Positions 1-7,712 of a stretch of 60,082 nt of DNA are shown piece after piece. Where the stretch lies: positions 1-60,082 of the forward strand of contig DATHET010000129.1 of assembly GCA_035490315.1 (NCBI GenBank), given 5' to 3'. Numbering within the stretch: the first letter of the stretch is position 1; each line of letters opens with the position of its first letter. The notes beneath the pieces were generated by a model. It was not told the DNA's origin, made no database searches, and saw only the letters and a list, made by a program, of their open reading frames with translations. A program made the position numbers and the translations under genes. Origin of the DNA: JADJQU01 sp035490315 (GTDB lineage: Bacteria > Planctomycetota > UBA1135 > GCA-002686595).

Positions 1-261
1 GAGCAGGATTCGAAGAGCGAATCGCGCGTGCCCTTCCTCTCGCGCATCCCGATCGTCGGCGAGCTCTTCAAGTACAAGAAGAAGGATCGCCAGCGCCGCA
101 GCCTGCTCGTGTTCGTCACTCCGACGATCGTGCACAGCGCACAGGATCAAGAGATGCTGCTGCAGCGTGAATTCCAGACTCGCAACACCGCGTTGCGCGT
201 CCAGGTCGAAGGCCTGATCGGCAAGCCGGCCACCACCGAGCCGAAACCCGAAGGTCAGTGA
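1..261 (+). CDS. Secretin C-terminus (PilQ/GspD family), 5'-truncated by window edge
   Basis: Only the last 86 codons are present, read in frame from base 1. The segment VPFLSRIPIVGELFK followed by RRSLLVFVTPTIV is the end of the secretin beta-barrel domain: a 'VPxLsdIPiiGxLF' loop, then a final strand with 'LxIFVTPxIV'. Secretins form the outer-membrane pore for type IV pili or type II secretion substrates. After the barrel there is a ~40-residue polar tail (QDQEMLLQREFQTRN...) with no recognised domain. The gene ends TGA at 259-261 and is followed at once by a strong hairpin, so it is probably last in its operon. Downstream pilus ATPases, a GspC-like protein and prepilin peptidase support a pilus/secretion role. 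PilQ and GspD cannot be separated from this fragment. Confidence 0.88.
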   Translation, partial: EQDSKSESRVPFLSRIPIVGELFKYKKKDRQRRSLLVFVTPTIVHSAQDQEMLLQREFQTRNTALRVQVEGLIGKPATTEPKPEGQ

Positions 262-293
262 TCGGGAAGGGGCCTCCTCGGAGGACCCCGCCC

Positions 294-345
294 AGACTCC
301 AGGGCCCGCCGACCGCAATCGCGGTCGGCGGGCCCGAGTCTTTGG
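294..345 (+). terminator. Strong hairpin terminator after the secretin gene
   Basis: A perfect 15-bp stem (gggcccgccgaccgc at 302-316, complement at 321-335) closes on a 4-nt loop (aatc). It is extended outward by agactc/gagtct (294-299 with 336-341) across a 2-nt bulge, and is followed by a short t-run. It is placed 33 nt after the stop codon. The T-tract is weak for a classic intrinsic terminator. Confidence 0.7.
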
Positions 346-563
346 GGGCCAGGCGCGCTCCCAGACCCGGCTCGCGGAGGAAAAGGGCTTTGGGGATTCC
401 TTTGGGATGGCCGATAGGCGAGCATGCCTGCCGAGGCAGTCGGCCTCCGTCAGGAGTTCGACCGGGGTTCGTGAGTGACACGCACCCGCCGGAGGATCCG
501 CTCCCCGCGAATCGACCGGTACTCGTGCGCCTTCCGCGCACAGCTTCACTTCCCCGCACACAA

Positions 564-581
564 CTTCGCCACGTGGCGAAG
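564..581. repeat. 18-bp perfect palindrome
   Basis: cttcgccac / gtggcgaag, a gap-free inverted repeat. A further cagcttc (541-547) can pair with gaagctg (579-585) as an alternative fold. It could be a protein-binding operator or a small hairpin in the RNase E/G leader. Nothing in the sequence decides between these. Confidence 0.4.
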
Positions 582-853
582 CTGCAGACGAGACCCCGAT
601 GGATCTCGCTCGACAATCCGATCAACTCGAGGCCCGGCGTCAGACGCAGGGTCGGACCGAAGTCCGCCGCAGTGAGCGCCATGCGCTCGCCCGGCGCGGA
701 CGCACGCTCACGCGCCGTCCCGTCTTCGCCGACCGTGCCTTTTCACGCTGACCTTCGCGAACCCCGTGGCCAGTCGGCCTTTGCCGACATCCACGACCAG
801 CCCGCGTTTTCCGCGGGCCGCGAAGGGGCCTCGCCCACCCCACGCTTTTTTCC

Positions 854-3800
854 ATGATGGAGTTTCACGCTCGCGATCCCCAAGGGGACCGCGACTTCGG
901 CTCGTTCCACGAGTCGCAACCCGAGTCCTCTTTCCAATCCGAGGATTCCTCCGCGCCCGACCCGACGTCCGGCGCTCACGAAGTCCCTCCCCAGGCCGGA
1001 TCGGCCGACCCGTCCAACGGGGACCCCGAGCGCCGTCGCCGTCGCCGCGGCGGTCGCGGACGCCGCGCGGGAGGCCGCGCGAACGAAGTCGCTCCGACCG
1101 AGCGCCCTGGATTCGACGCCGAGCTGGCGGTCGAGCCGCCGCTGCCCGAAGCCGAGTTCCCGCCTTTTGAATCGGGCGACGAAGATCCCCTGGCGCGCGA
1201 GCGCCTGGATGGACCCGCGGATTCCGGCGCAGTCCTCGATCCCGCGCGCAAGCGCCGCCGCCGTGGTCGCCGCCGCGGACGCGGTCGCGGTCCCGAGGAC
1301 CAACCCGCGGAGAATTCGCCCGATGGGGGAGCCTGGCCCGCCGACGCGAGCCTTGCCCCCGACGCGGATCACGCGCCAGGCGCCGCGAGCGGCGCCGTGG
1401 AGCATCCGCTCGATCCCTTGCTTGCGCCGCCGCAAGCCGGACGCGGCTCGCGCCGCGGCGGCCGCGGTCGCCGCGGAGCGCAGCGCGGCGAGCGCCGCGA
1501 CCAGCCCGCGATTCCGGCCCACGCGCATCCTGAATCCGATCAACGTCCGTCCGCGGAAATGCACGACGGAATGCCCGCGAGCGAGCTTGCCGCGCCGCGC
1601 CTCGAGCGCCAGCGTTCCGATGCCCCCGCGGGCAATGGTGCTCCCGGCCATCTCGGCAAGCGCCGTCGCCGGGGCAGCCGCGGAGGCCGCGGCCGTCCGC
1701 GCGGTCAGGACGAGACGCGCGAGCCGGCCACGCCGCTCGGCGTCGAGCTGATTCCCTTCGAGGAAGACGACCTGCCCCAGGCCGTGATCGCGCCGCCGCC
1801 CACGCGCCCGGCTCCCAAGCGCAAGCGCAACGAGCCGCGCGGACGTGAACGCGGCCGCGACCGTGATCGCGATCGTGAACGCCCGACCGAGGAGGGCGCG
1901 AGCGAAGCGCAGGTCGAGGAGCGCGAGCCCGCCAGGCCGCCGGCGCGGCGCAAGAACGTGATCCTGGTCAACGCTTCCGACCGCGAAGAGATTCGCGTCG
2001 CGGTGGTCGAAGGCCAGCAGATCGTCGATTTCCAGATGACCGTGCGCAAGCACAAGCTGCTGGTCAACGACATCTACCGCGGTCGCGTCGTCAACCTCGA
2101 GCCGGCGATCGGCGCAGCCTTCGTCGACTTCGGCCAGGGCCGCAACGGATTCCTGCACACCTCCGACGTGCTGTCGGTCTACGGCGAGAAGGATTTCACG
2201 CTGCAGAAGCTGTTGACCGCGAAGATCGATCCCGACGAATGGGATCGCGAGGACGCGCACACCGACAGCGTGCAAGAACGCCGCGAGGAACAGGCCCCGA
2301 TCGCCGCCCTCGCCGCGCCGGCGCCCGCTCCGGTGAGCGACCTGGCCCACGCGCCGGAGAACTCGGATGATTTTGCCGAGATCGTCGACGACCACCACGA
2401 GATGCACGCAGCCGAGGCCGCGCGCGCGTTGCGCGCCGAGGAAGAGCTGCACGCGGACCACGCTCACGCCGATCACCACGAAGATCTGTTCTCCTTCGAT
2501 CGCGAGGAAAGCCATCGCGACCTCGAGGAAAGCTCCGAGGCCGAGCACGCGGCGGAGTTGCCCGAATTGCCGGAAGCGACGCAGGAAGTCGGCTTCGCGT
2601 CGGACGCAGCGGAATCGCTCGAGCCCGCCAGCGAGCCGGCTCAGCAGGACAACCGCGGCCAGCGCGGCCGTCGCACGCTGCGCAAGACGCGCGGCGCGGC
2701 GCGCACCACCCAGAGTCAGGGGGGCCCCGCTCGCGGACGCCCGGGTGCGCCGCACGGCAACGGGATGCGCCGCCAGGCTCGCCCGCGCCTGCCGATCACC
2801 GAGCTGCTCGAGAAGGGCCAGGTGGTCGTGGTCCAGATCACTAAGGACGCGATCGGCGAAAAAGGCCCGACGCTGACGACCTACATCTCGATTCCCGGCC
2901 GCCACCTGGTGCTCATGCCTTCGATGGCGCGCACCGGCGTCAGCCGCAAGATCGAGGACGAGAAGGAACGCCGGCGCCTGAAGAAGATCCTGACCAGCCT
3001 GGACAATCTGCCGCCGGGCATGGGCGTGATCGTGCGCACCGCCGGCGTCGGTTGCTCGCGCGAGGACCTGCAGCGCGACCTCGATTACCTGCTCGCCTTG
3101 TGGGCGGACTTCGAAGTGCGCTTGAACCTCGGCCGCGGCCCCGCGCCCTTGTACGAAGAGTCCGACGTCGCGATCCGCACCGTGCGCGACCTGTTCAATT
3201 CCTCGACCGAGGCCGTGATCGTCGACGACCCCGAGGTCTTCCAGCGCGTGCGCGAGTTCACGGCGAAATTGATGACGCCCGAGGATCTCGAGCGCATCCA
3301 GCTGCACGACGGCGCCAAGCCGCTGTTCCATTCCTATGGAGTCGAGCAGGACTTCGAGCGCATCTTCTCGCGCCGCATCGAGCTGCCCTCGGGCGGCTCG
3401 ATCGTGTTCGATCAGACCGAAGCGCTGGTCGCGATCGACGTCAACTCGGGCAAGACCCGCTCGGAAGGCTTCGAGTTCGAGGAGATCGCGCTGAAGACCA
3501 ACCTCGAAGCCGCGCCGGAGATCGCGCGCCAGATCCGTCTGCGCGACCTCGGCGGCATCATCGTCTGCGACTTCATCGACATGCAGCGCGCGGGCAGCCG
3601 CCGCGCGGTGGAGCGCGCGTTCAGCCAGGCCCTGGCCCTCGATCGCGCGCGCTCGAAGCTCGGCCGCATCTCCCAGTTCGGCCTGCTCGAGCTCACGCGC
3701 CAGCGCCTGGGCCCGGGTCTGTCGAAGATGCTGTTCCACAACTGCGCGCGCTGCCGCGGCAGCGGACGTCTGCGCACGGTCGAATCGCGCGCGGGCTCGA

Positions 3801-4042
3801 TCCTGCGCCGCCTCGGCGCCGCCCTGCCCCAGAAGGGCTTCGGCAAGGTCGAGGTCCGCGCGGCCGCGGACGCGGTCGACTACCTGAAGGCGAACTGCAA
3901 CCAGGAGCTCAAGGACCTCGAGGGCCGCCACCAGAAGGTGATCAGCCTGCTCGCGGTCAACGACCAGCTCGAGGACTCGGTGCTGCGCTACCTGCGCCCG
4001 GATGGACGCGAAGTCCGCCCCGGCGGGCGGCGCAAACGCTAG
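854..4042 (+). CDS. Ribonuclease E/G family endoribonuclease with long basic N-terminal extension and split S1 domain
   Basis: 1062-residue RNase E/G homologue. The conserved core is C-terminal: the S1 domain begins ~residue 395 (VNDIYRGRVVNLEP...AAFVDFG), the RNase H-like/DNase I-like catalytic part carries AIDVNSGKT with metal-binding D862 and DFIDM (D906, D909), and C964-x-x-C967 (CARC) matches the Zn-link cysteines. Two features are odd. About 370 residues precede the core, with repeated RRRRGRRGGR clusters alternating with acidic stretches. About 185 acidic, His-rich then Arg/Gly-rich residues (~460-645) interrupt the S1 domain before ITELLEKGQVVVVQI (I648). The C-terminus ends soon after the small domain, as in RNase G, so the basic tail of E. 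coli RNase E is apparently replaced by the N-terminal extension. Predicted role: mRNA decay and rRNA/tRNA processing. Start at ATG 854 (ATG 857 equally possible); no SD visible. Confidence 0.93.
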   Translation: MMEFHARDPQGDRDFGSFHESQPESSFQSEDSSAPDPTSGAHEVPPQAGSADPSNGDPERRRRRRGGRGRRAGGRANEVAPTERPGFDAELAVEPPLPEAEFPPFESGDEDPLARERLDGPADSGAVLDPARKRRRRGRRRGRGRGPEDQPAENSPDGGAWPADASLAPDADHAPGAASGAVEHPLDPLLAPPQAGRGSRRGGRGRRGAQRGERRDQPAIPAHAHPESDQRPSAEMHDGMPASELAAPRLERQRSDAPAGNGAPGHLGKRRRRGSRGGRGRPRGQDETREPATPLGVELIPFEEDDLPQAVIAPPPTRPAPKRKRNEPRGRERGRDRDRDRERPTEEGASEAQVEEREPARPPARRKNVILVNASDREEIRVAVVEGQQIVDFQMTVRKHKLLVNDIYRGRVVNLEPAIGAAFVDFGQGRNGFLHTSDVLSVYGEKDFTLQKLLTAKIDPDEWDREDAHTDSVQERREEQAPIAALAAPAPAPVSDLAHAPENSDDFAEIVDDHHEMHAAEAARALRAEEELHADHAHADHHEDLFSFDREESHRDLEESSEAEHAAELPELPEATQEVGFASDAAESLEPASEPAQQDNRGQRGRRTLRKTRGAARTTQSQGGPARGRPGAPHGNGMRRQARPRLPITELLEKGQVVVVQITKDAIGEKGPTLTTYISIPGRHLVLMPSMARTGVSRKIEDEKERRRLKKILTSLDNLPPGMGVIVRTAGVGCSREDLQRDLDYLLALWADFEVRLNLGRGPAPLYEESDVAIRTVRDLFNSSTEAVIVDDPEVFQRVREFTAKLMTPEDLERIQLHDGAKPLFHSYGVEQDFERIFSRRIELPSGGSIVFDQTEALVAIDVNSGKTRSEGFEFEEIALKTNLEAAPEIARQIRLRDLGGIIVCDFIDMQRAGSRRAVERAFSQALALDRARSKLGRISQFGLLELTRQRLGPGLSKMLFHNCARCRGSGRLRTVESRAGSILRRLGAALPQKGFGKVEVRAAADAVDYLKANCNQELKDLEGRHQKVISLLAVNDQLEDSVLRYLRPDGREVRPGGRRKR

Positions 4043-4091
4043 TCGCAAGGCGGTTTCCGGCGAGTCCAGGGCCGCGGATAAAACCGCGCCC

Positions 4092-4120
4092 TTGACTCAC
4101 CGGCCTCGCTCCACGACACT
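4092..4120 (+). promoter_or_regulatory. Candidate sigma70-type promoter for rplU-rpmA-obgE
   Basis: TTGACT (4092-4097), 17-nt spacer, GACACT (4115-4120). The -35 is 5/6 to consensus; the -10 keeps the key A2 and T6 but is only 3/6. It lies ~95 nt upstream of rplU in the 171-nt gap after the RNase gene, where a promoter is expected. Confidence 0.3.
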
Positions 4121-4213
4121 CTTCGGCCTTCGAGAGCGCCCGCTGGGCGCAAGACTCGCGGACAGCGCAGCGCTGGCCGCTCCCCAAGCAGTCCCAAAGC
4201 TCCCTCCGATCCC

Positions 4214-4528
4214 ATGTACGCCGTGATCCAAGACCGCTCGCGCCAGTTCACTGTGCGCAAGGGCGACGTCATCCTCTGCGACTTCGACGCCCCCAAGACC
4301 GAAGGTGAGAAGATCACTTTCGATCAGGTCCTGATGATCTCCGGCGAGGGCGTGTCGAAAATCGGCAAGCCCACCGTCGCCGGCGCCTCGGTCTCGGCCG
4401 AGGTGATCGGCATGGAGCGCGGCGAGAAGCTGATCGTCTTCCGTTTCCGCCGCCGCAAGAACGTGCGCAAGAAACGCGGACACCGCCAGATCTACACCAA
4501 GGTGCGCATCCAGGAAGTGAACGCCTAG
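4214..4528 (+). CDS. rplU: 50S ribosomal protein L21
   Basis: 104 residues, the normal L21 length. It begins MYAVIQ and contains KIGKPTVAGASVSAEV and the basic signature FRFRRRKNVRKKRGHRQ followed by YTKVRI, the L21 rRNA-binding region. It binds 23S rRNA in the large subunit. It is the first gene of the classic rplU-rpmA-obgE cluster, with 21 nt to rpmA. Confidence 0.98.
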   Translation: MYAVIQDRSRQFTVRKGDVILCDFDAPKTEGEKITFDQVLMISGEGVSKIGKPTVAGASVSAEVIGMERGEKLIVFRFRRRKNVRKKRGHRQIYTKVRIQEVNA

Positions 4529-4549
4529 GGCGCTCCAGGAACACTCGAC

Positions 4550-4795
4550 ATGGCACATAAAAAAGGTCAGGGCTCGACCAGCAACGGTCGCGACTCCAAC
4601 CCGCAATTCCGCGGGGTCAAACGTTACGGCGGCGAGCTGGTCACCGCGGGCACGATCCTGGTCCGCCAGTGCGGGACGAAGTTCCACGCCGGCGCCAACG
4701 TCGGTCGCGGCAGCGATTACACGCTGTTCTCGCTGGTCGACGGCCGCGTGCGCTACCAGGCCAACCGCAAGATCCACGTCGACCTCGAGACCTGA
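4550..4795 (+). CDS. rpmA: 50S ribosomal protein L27
   Basis: 81 residues. It starts MAHKKGQGSTSNGRDS and continues with GVKRYGGE, RQCGTKFHAGANVGRGSD and YTLFSLVDG, all L27 hallmarks. The N-terminus reaches the peptidyl-transferase centre. There is no cleavable N-terminal extension of the Firmicutes type, since the protein starts directly at MAHKK. Sits between rplU and obgE. Confidence 0.98.
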   Translation: MAHKKGQGSTSNGRDSNPQFRGVKRYGGELVTAGTILVRQCGTKFHAGANVGRGSDYTLFSLVDGRVRYQANRKIHVDLET

Positions 4796-4881
4796 TTCGC
4801 GAGAGCCCACGGCTCTCTTCCCGCGATCGCCCCAGGTGCCTGGACGCGCCGGGTGAGTGTCCAAGGCCCGCACTCCCCTCC

Positions 4882-5877
4882 GTGTTCCGCGACGAAATTC
4901 AGATCGAGGTCAGCGCCGGCAAGGGCGGCGACGGCCTGGTGTCCTTCTACCGCGAGAAATTCGTTCCGCGCGGAGGACCCGACGGCGGTGACGGCGGCCG
5001 CGGCGGCAGCGTGATCCTGATCGCGAGCGACCAGGTCAATTCGCTGCTCAAGCTCGGACGGCGCCTGCGCTACCTCGCTCACGACGGTCAGCCCGGCGGC
5101 AATTCGAACAAGGCCGGCCGCGACGGACTCGACCTCGAGATCGAGGTCCCGGTCGGCACGCAGGTGTTCGACTCGGTGCACGGCAATCTGCTGCGCGACC
5201 TCGCGCACAACGGCGAGCGCCTGGAAGTGGTGGTCGGCGGACGCGGTGGCCAAGGCAACGCGCGCTTCGCGACCGCCGTGCGACAGACTCCGCGTTTCGC
5301 CCAGCCCGGTCAGCCCGGAGAGCAGCGCCGGCTGCGCCTGGAATTGAAGCTCTTCGCCGAAGTCGGCCTGGTCGGTCTGCCCAACGCCGGCAAATCGACC
5401 TTCCTTTCGAAGGTGACCGCGGCCACGCCGAAGATCGCCGACTACCCCTTCACCACCCTGGTGCCCCAGGTCGGGATCGCGAACATCGGCGACTACGACA
5501 CCCTGGTGATCGCCGACCTGCCGGGGTTGATCGAGGGCGCGAGCACCGGCCACGGATTGGGCCACCGGTTCTTGAAGCACGTCGAGCGCTGCGGCGTGCT
5601 GCTGCACCTCGTCGACGTCTCCGAGGACGCCGCGGATCCCGTCGAAGGCTGGCGCACCGTCGAGCTCGAGCTCGAGCGCGCCTCGCCTTTCTTGTTCGCC
5701 AAGCCGCGCATGACCGTGGCCACCAAGGTCGAATCGGCCGATGGGGAGGCCCGCGCCGACCTGCTGGAGGCCGCCGTGGGCGTGCCCATCGCGCGGATCT
5801 CCTCCTGGACCGGCCAGGGGCTGCGCGAGCTCCTGACAGCGGCCCAGCGCCTGGTCCGGGCGCCGCAGACGCCCTGA
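4882..5877 (+). CDS. obgE: GTPase Obg/CgtA
   Basis: 331 residues from GTG 4882. This start gives (M)FRDEIQIEVSAGKGGDG, the normal Obg N-terminus; the frame stays open upstream but that peptide is not Obg-like. Residues 1-~157 form the glycine-rich Obg fold (GKGGDG, GGPDGGDGGRGG, GGRGGQGN). The G domain follows with P-loop GLPNAGKST (165-173), DYPFTTLVP switch region, DLPG (212-215) and SSWTG as G5. The usual G4 NKxD is TKVE (281-284), so the guanine-contacting Asp is Glu. There is no C-terminal OCT domain. Role: ribosome-associated GTPase acting in 50S maturation and stress response. Third gene of the rplU-rpmA-obgE cluster. Confidence 0.96.
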   Translation: MFRDEIQIEVSAGKGGDGLVSFYREKFVPRGGPDGGDGGRGGSVILIASDQVNSLLKLGRRLRYLAHDGQPGGNSNKAGRDGLDLEIEVPVGTQVFDSVHGNLLRDLAHNGERLEVVVGGRGGQGNARFATAVRQTPRFAQPGQPGEQRRLRLELKLFAEVGLVGLPNAGKSTFLSKVTAATPKIADYPFTTLVPQVGIANIGDYDTLVIADLPGLIEGASTGHGLGHRFLKHVERCGVLLHLVDVSEDAADPVEGWRTVELELERASPFLFAKPRMTVATKVESADGEARADLLEAAVGVPIARISSWTGQGLRELLTAAQRLVRAPQTP

Positions 5878-6008
5878 GCGCGGCCTGCGGAGGGTGAGGG
5901 AAGCCCCCTCCTCTCAAGAGCGGTCCTCCGCTCGGCCGATGACAGAGCCGTCGGGATCGGTCCTCGCGATCGGCCTCGAGCTGCAGCTGCATTTCCCCGA
6001 GGAGCCGT

Positions 6009-7574
6009 GTGAACTCATCCGACGACCCGCGTTACGACCGCCGCAACCCCGCGCCGCGGCCCAGCAAGATCCCGCTGGGCGGCAACGAGGATCGTCGAGC
6101 GCCCGGCAAAAACGACCTGCCCCCGTCGACCCATCGGCAACCCAGCGTGGCCGAGCCGACGAGTCCCAGGTCTCCTTCCCAATCGCCGAGCAGCGGCGCA
6201 CCCGCGCCTCGCGCACCGCAAGTTCCCAAGCCCATGCAGGCGCCGGAGCCGAATCCGCCGCTGCGCTCCGATGCGCAGGACAAGGCCGGCAAGCACGCTC
6301 AAGCCTTGAGCGGCCTCGAGGTCACCGAGCAGGAGCTCGCCGCCGCCAACCTCAAGCCCATCCTCGGCCGCGAGACGCCGATGAATCCCGCCGCCGCGGA
6401 GCGCCTGCGCGAAGCGAGCCTGCTCGCCGAGCGACTGAGCACGACCTCGATGTCGCCGCGCCACCAGATCGAAGCCTGGCTCGCCGTCATGGTGCAGACC
6501 GGAGCCAGCGACCTGATCCTGCGCGCCGGCGGCCGGCCTTCCACGCGCGTCGACGGACGCATCGGATTCCTGCCGGGCCGCGTGCCCGGAGCAGGCGCGT
6601 TGCTCGAGGTCCTCGAAGGCGTGATGGGCAAGGACCGCATGGTCCACTGGCGCGAGTCCGGCTCGGTCGACTCCGCGCTGCAGCTCGACGGTCTCGGCCG
6701 TTTCCGCATCAACGCCTACCGTCAGATGGGCGAGCCGGCCGTGGTGCTGCGCCGTGTCGCCGACCAGCCGCCGCAGCTCGATCGACTGGAGCTGCCCTTC
6801 GCGGAGCTGACGCGCGTCGCCATGCGCAAGCGCGGCCTGGTGCTCGTCACGGGCATCGCCGGCTCGGGTAAGTCGACCACCCTGGCGGGCATGATCCAGT
6901 ACATGAACACCCACGCCGAGCGCCACGTGGTCACGCTCGAGGACCCGATCGAGATGCTCTTCACCGAGGATCGCTGCGTGATCAGCCAGCGCGAGATCGG
7001 CATCGACTGCCCCACTTTCCAGCAGGGTCTGCGCCACGCCCTGCGCCAGAGCCCCGACGTGATCCTGATCGGCGAAATGCGCGACCAGGAGACGGTTTGC
7101 GCCGCGCTCGACGCCTCGGAGACGGGACACCTGGTGCTCTCGACGATGCACACGGTCAACGCGGCCCAGACCCTGGACCGCATCCTCGGCTTCTTCCCGG
7201 CCGGCCAGCACAGCCAGGTGCGCACGCGCCTGGGCGACAACATGGCCTGCGTGCTCTCGCAGCGCCTGCTGCCGCGCTCGGCGGGCACGGGCATGGTGCC
7301 GGCCTTTGAATTGATGACGGCCACGCCGCGCATCCGCGAGCTGCTCGACACCGGCGACACCGGGGAAATCGCGCGCACGATCGAGAGCTCGAACACGCCG
7401 GGCTTGATCTCCTTCAACCAGTCCCTGCGCCGCCTGGTGCAGCACAAGCTGGTCGACCTGAAGGACGCTCTGGCGGCGAGCGACCGCCCCGACGAGCTGG
7501 TCCTCGCCCTGCGCGGGATCACCTCGAGCTCGGGCCGTGGCAAGGACGGCCTGAAAATGTCCCAGGACGAGTGA
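6009..7574 (+). CDS. Type IV pilus retraction-type ATPase, PilT/PilU family
   Basis: 521 residues from GTG 6009, which has a good SD (gaggag, 5999-6004). Residues 1-~145 are Pro/Arg-rich and probably disordered, absent from ordinary PilT. The ATPase core has VQTGASDLILRAGGRPSTRVDG, Walker A GIAGSGKST (282-290), Asp box (TLEDPIE), Walker B DVILIGEMRD (350-359) and His box GHLVLSTMHT. The tail pattern ISFNQSLRRLVQHKLVDLKDAL resembles PilU more than PilT. A second, canonical PilT lies at 29921, so this is probably the accessory retraction ATPase acting on PilB/PilC-driven pili. No Zn-binding tetracysteine of PilB type. Confidence 0.9.
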   Translation: MNSSDDPRYDRRNPAPRPSKIPLGGNEDRRAPGKNDLPPSTHRQPSVAEPTSPRSPSQSPSSGAPAPRAPQVPKPMQAPEPNPPLRSDAQDKAGKHAQALSGLEVTEQELAAANLKPILGRETPMNPAAAERLREASLLAERLSTTSMSPRHQIEAWLAVMVQTGASDLILRAGGRPSTRVDGRIGFLPGRVPGAGALLEVLEGVMGKDRMVHWRESGSVDSALQLDGLGRFRINAYRQMGEPAVVLRRVADQPPQLDRLELPFAELTRVAMRKRGLVLVTGIAGSGKSTTLAGMIQYMNTHAERHVVTLEDPIEMLFTEDRCVISQREIGIDCPTFQQGLRHALRQSPDVILIGEMRDQETVCAALDASETGHLVLSTMHTVNAAQTLDRILGFFPAGQHSQVRTRLGDNMACVLSQRLLPRSAGTGMVPAFELMTATPRIRELLDTGDTGEIARTIESSNTPGLISFNQSLRRLVQHKLVDLKDALAASDRPDELVLALRGITSSSGRGKDGLKMSQDE

Positions 7575-7671
7575 GCGAGCGGGGGGCCGATCCCGGCCTA
7601 AGTCGGAAGAAGCCGGTGCCGCAATCGTCCGGACGGTCTAGAGAGCCCTGAACGTCCCCGCTGCCTGATCT

Positions 7672-7701
7672 TTGGAAGCGCGACGCCGACCTGGATAGGA
7701 T
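7672..7701 (+). promoter_or_regulatory. Weak promoter candidate giving a near-leaderless mRNA
   Basis: TTGGAA (7672-7677), 18-nt spacer, TAGGAT (7696-7701); each box is 4/6. The ATG of the next gene is 12 nt downstream, so transcription from here would start at or almost at the start codon. No SD precedes that ATG. Confidence 0.2.
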
Positions 7702-7712
7702 CTCTCCAGCCC

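Larger units (their letters stand above)
262..853. other. Noncoding interval between secretin and RNase E/G
   Basis: 592 nt with no convincing gene. Short open frames here have no recognisable domain and look like GC-rich noise. It holds the secretin terminator (294-345) and a perfect palindrome (564-581). No SD precedes the RNase ATG pair at 854/857; the upstream bases are a pyrimidine run. The length suggests a long RNase E/G leader, which in other bacteria is an autoregulatory target; that is inference only. Confidence 0.5.

Noticed and set aside
258..857. 199-codon plus-strand open frame before the RNase gene
   Set aside because: It spans the secretin terminator hairpin and encodes only Arg/Pro-rich sequence without a domain.
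743..4048. 1101-codon open frame on the minus strand opposite the RNase E/G gene
   Set aside because: The product is a repetitive Ala/Arg/Val-rich sequence with no domain, and the plus strand encodes a clear RNase. Long antisense frames are expected at high GC3.
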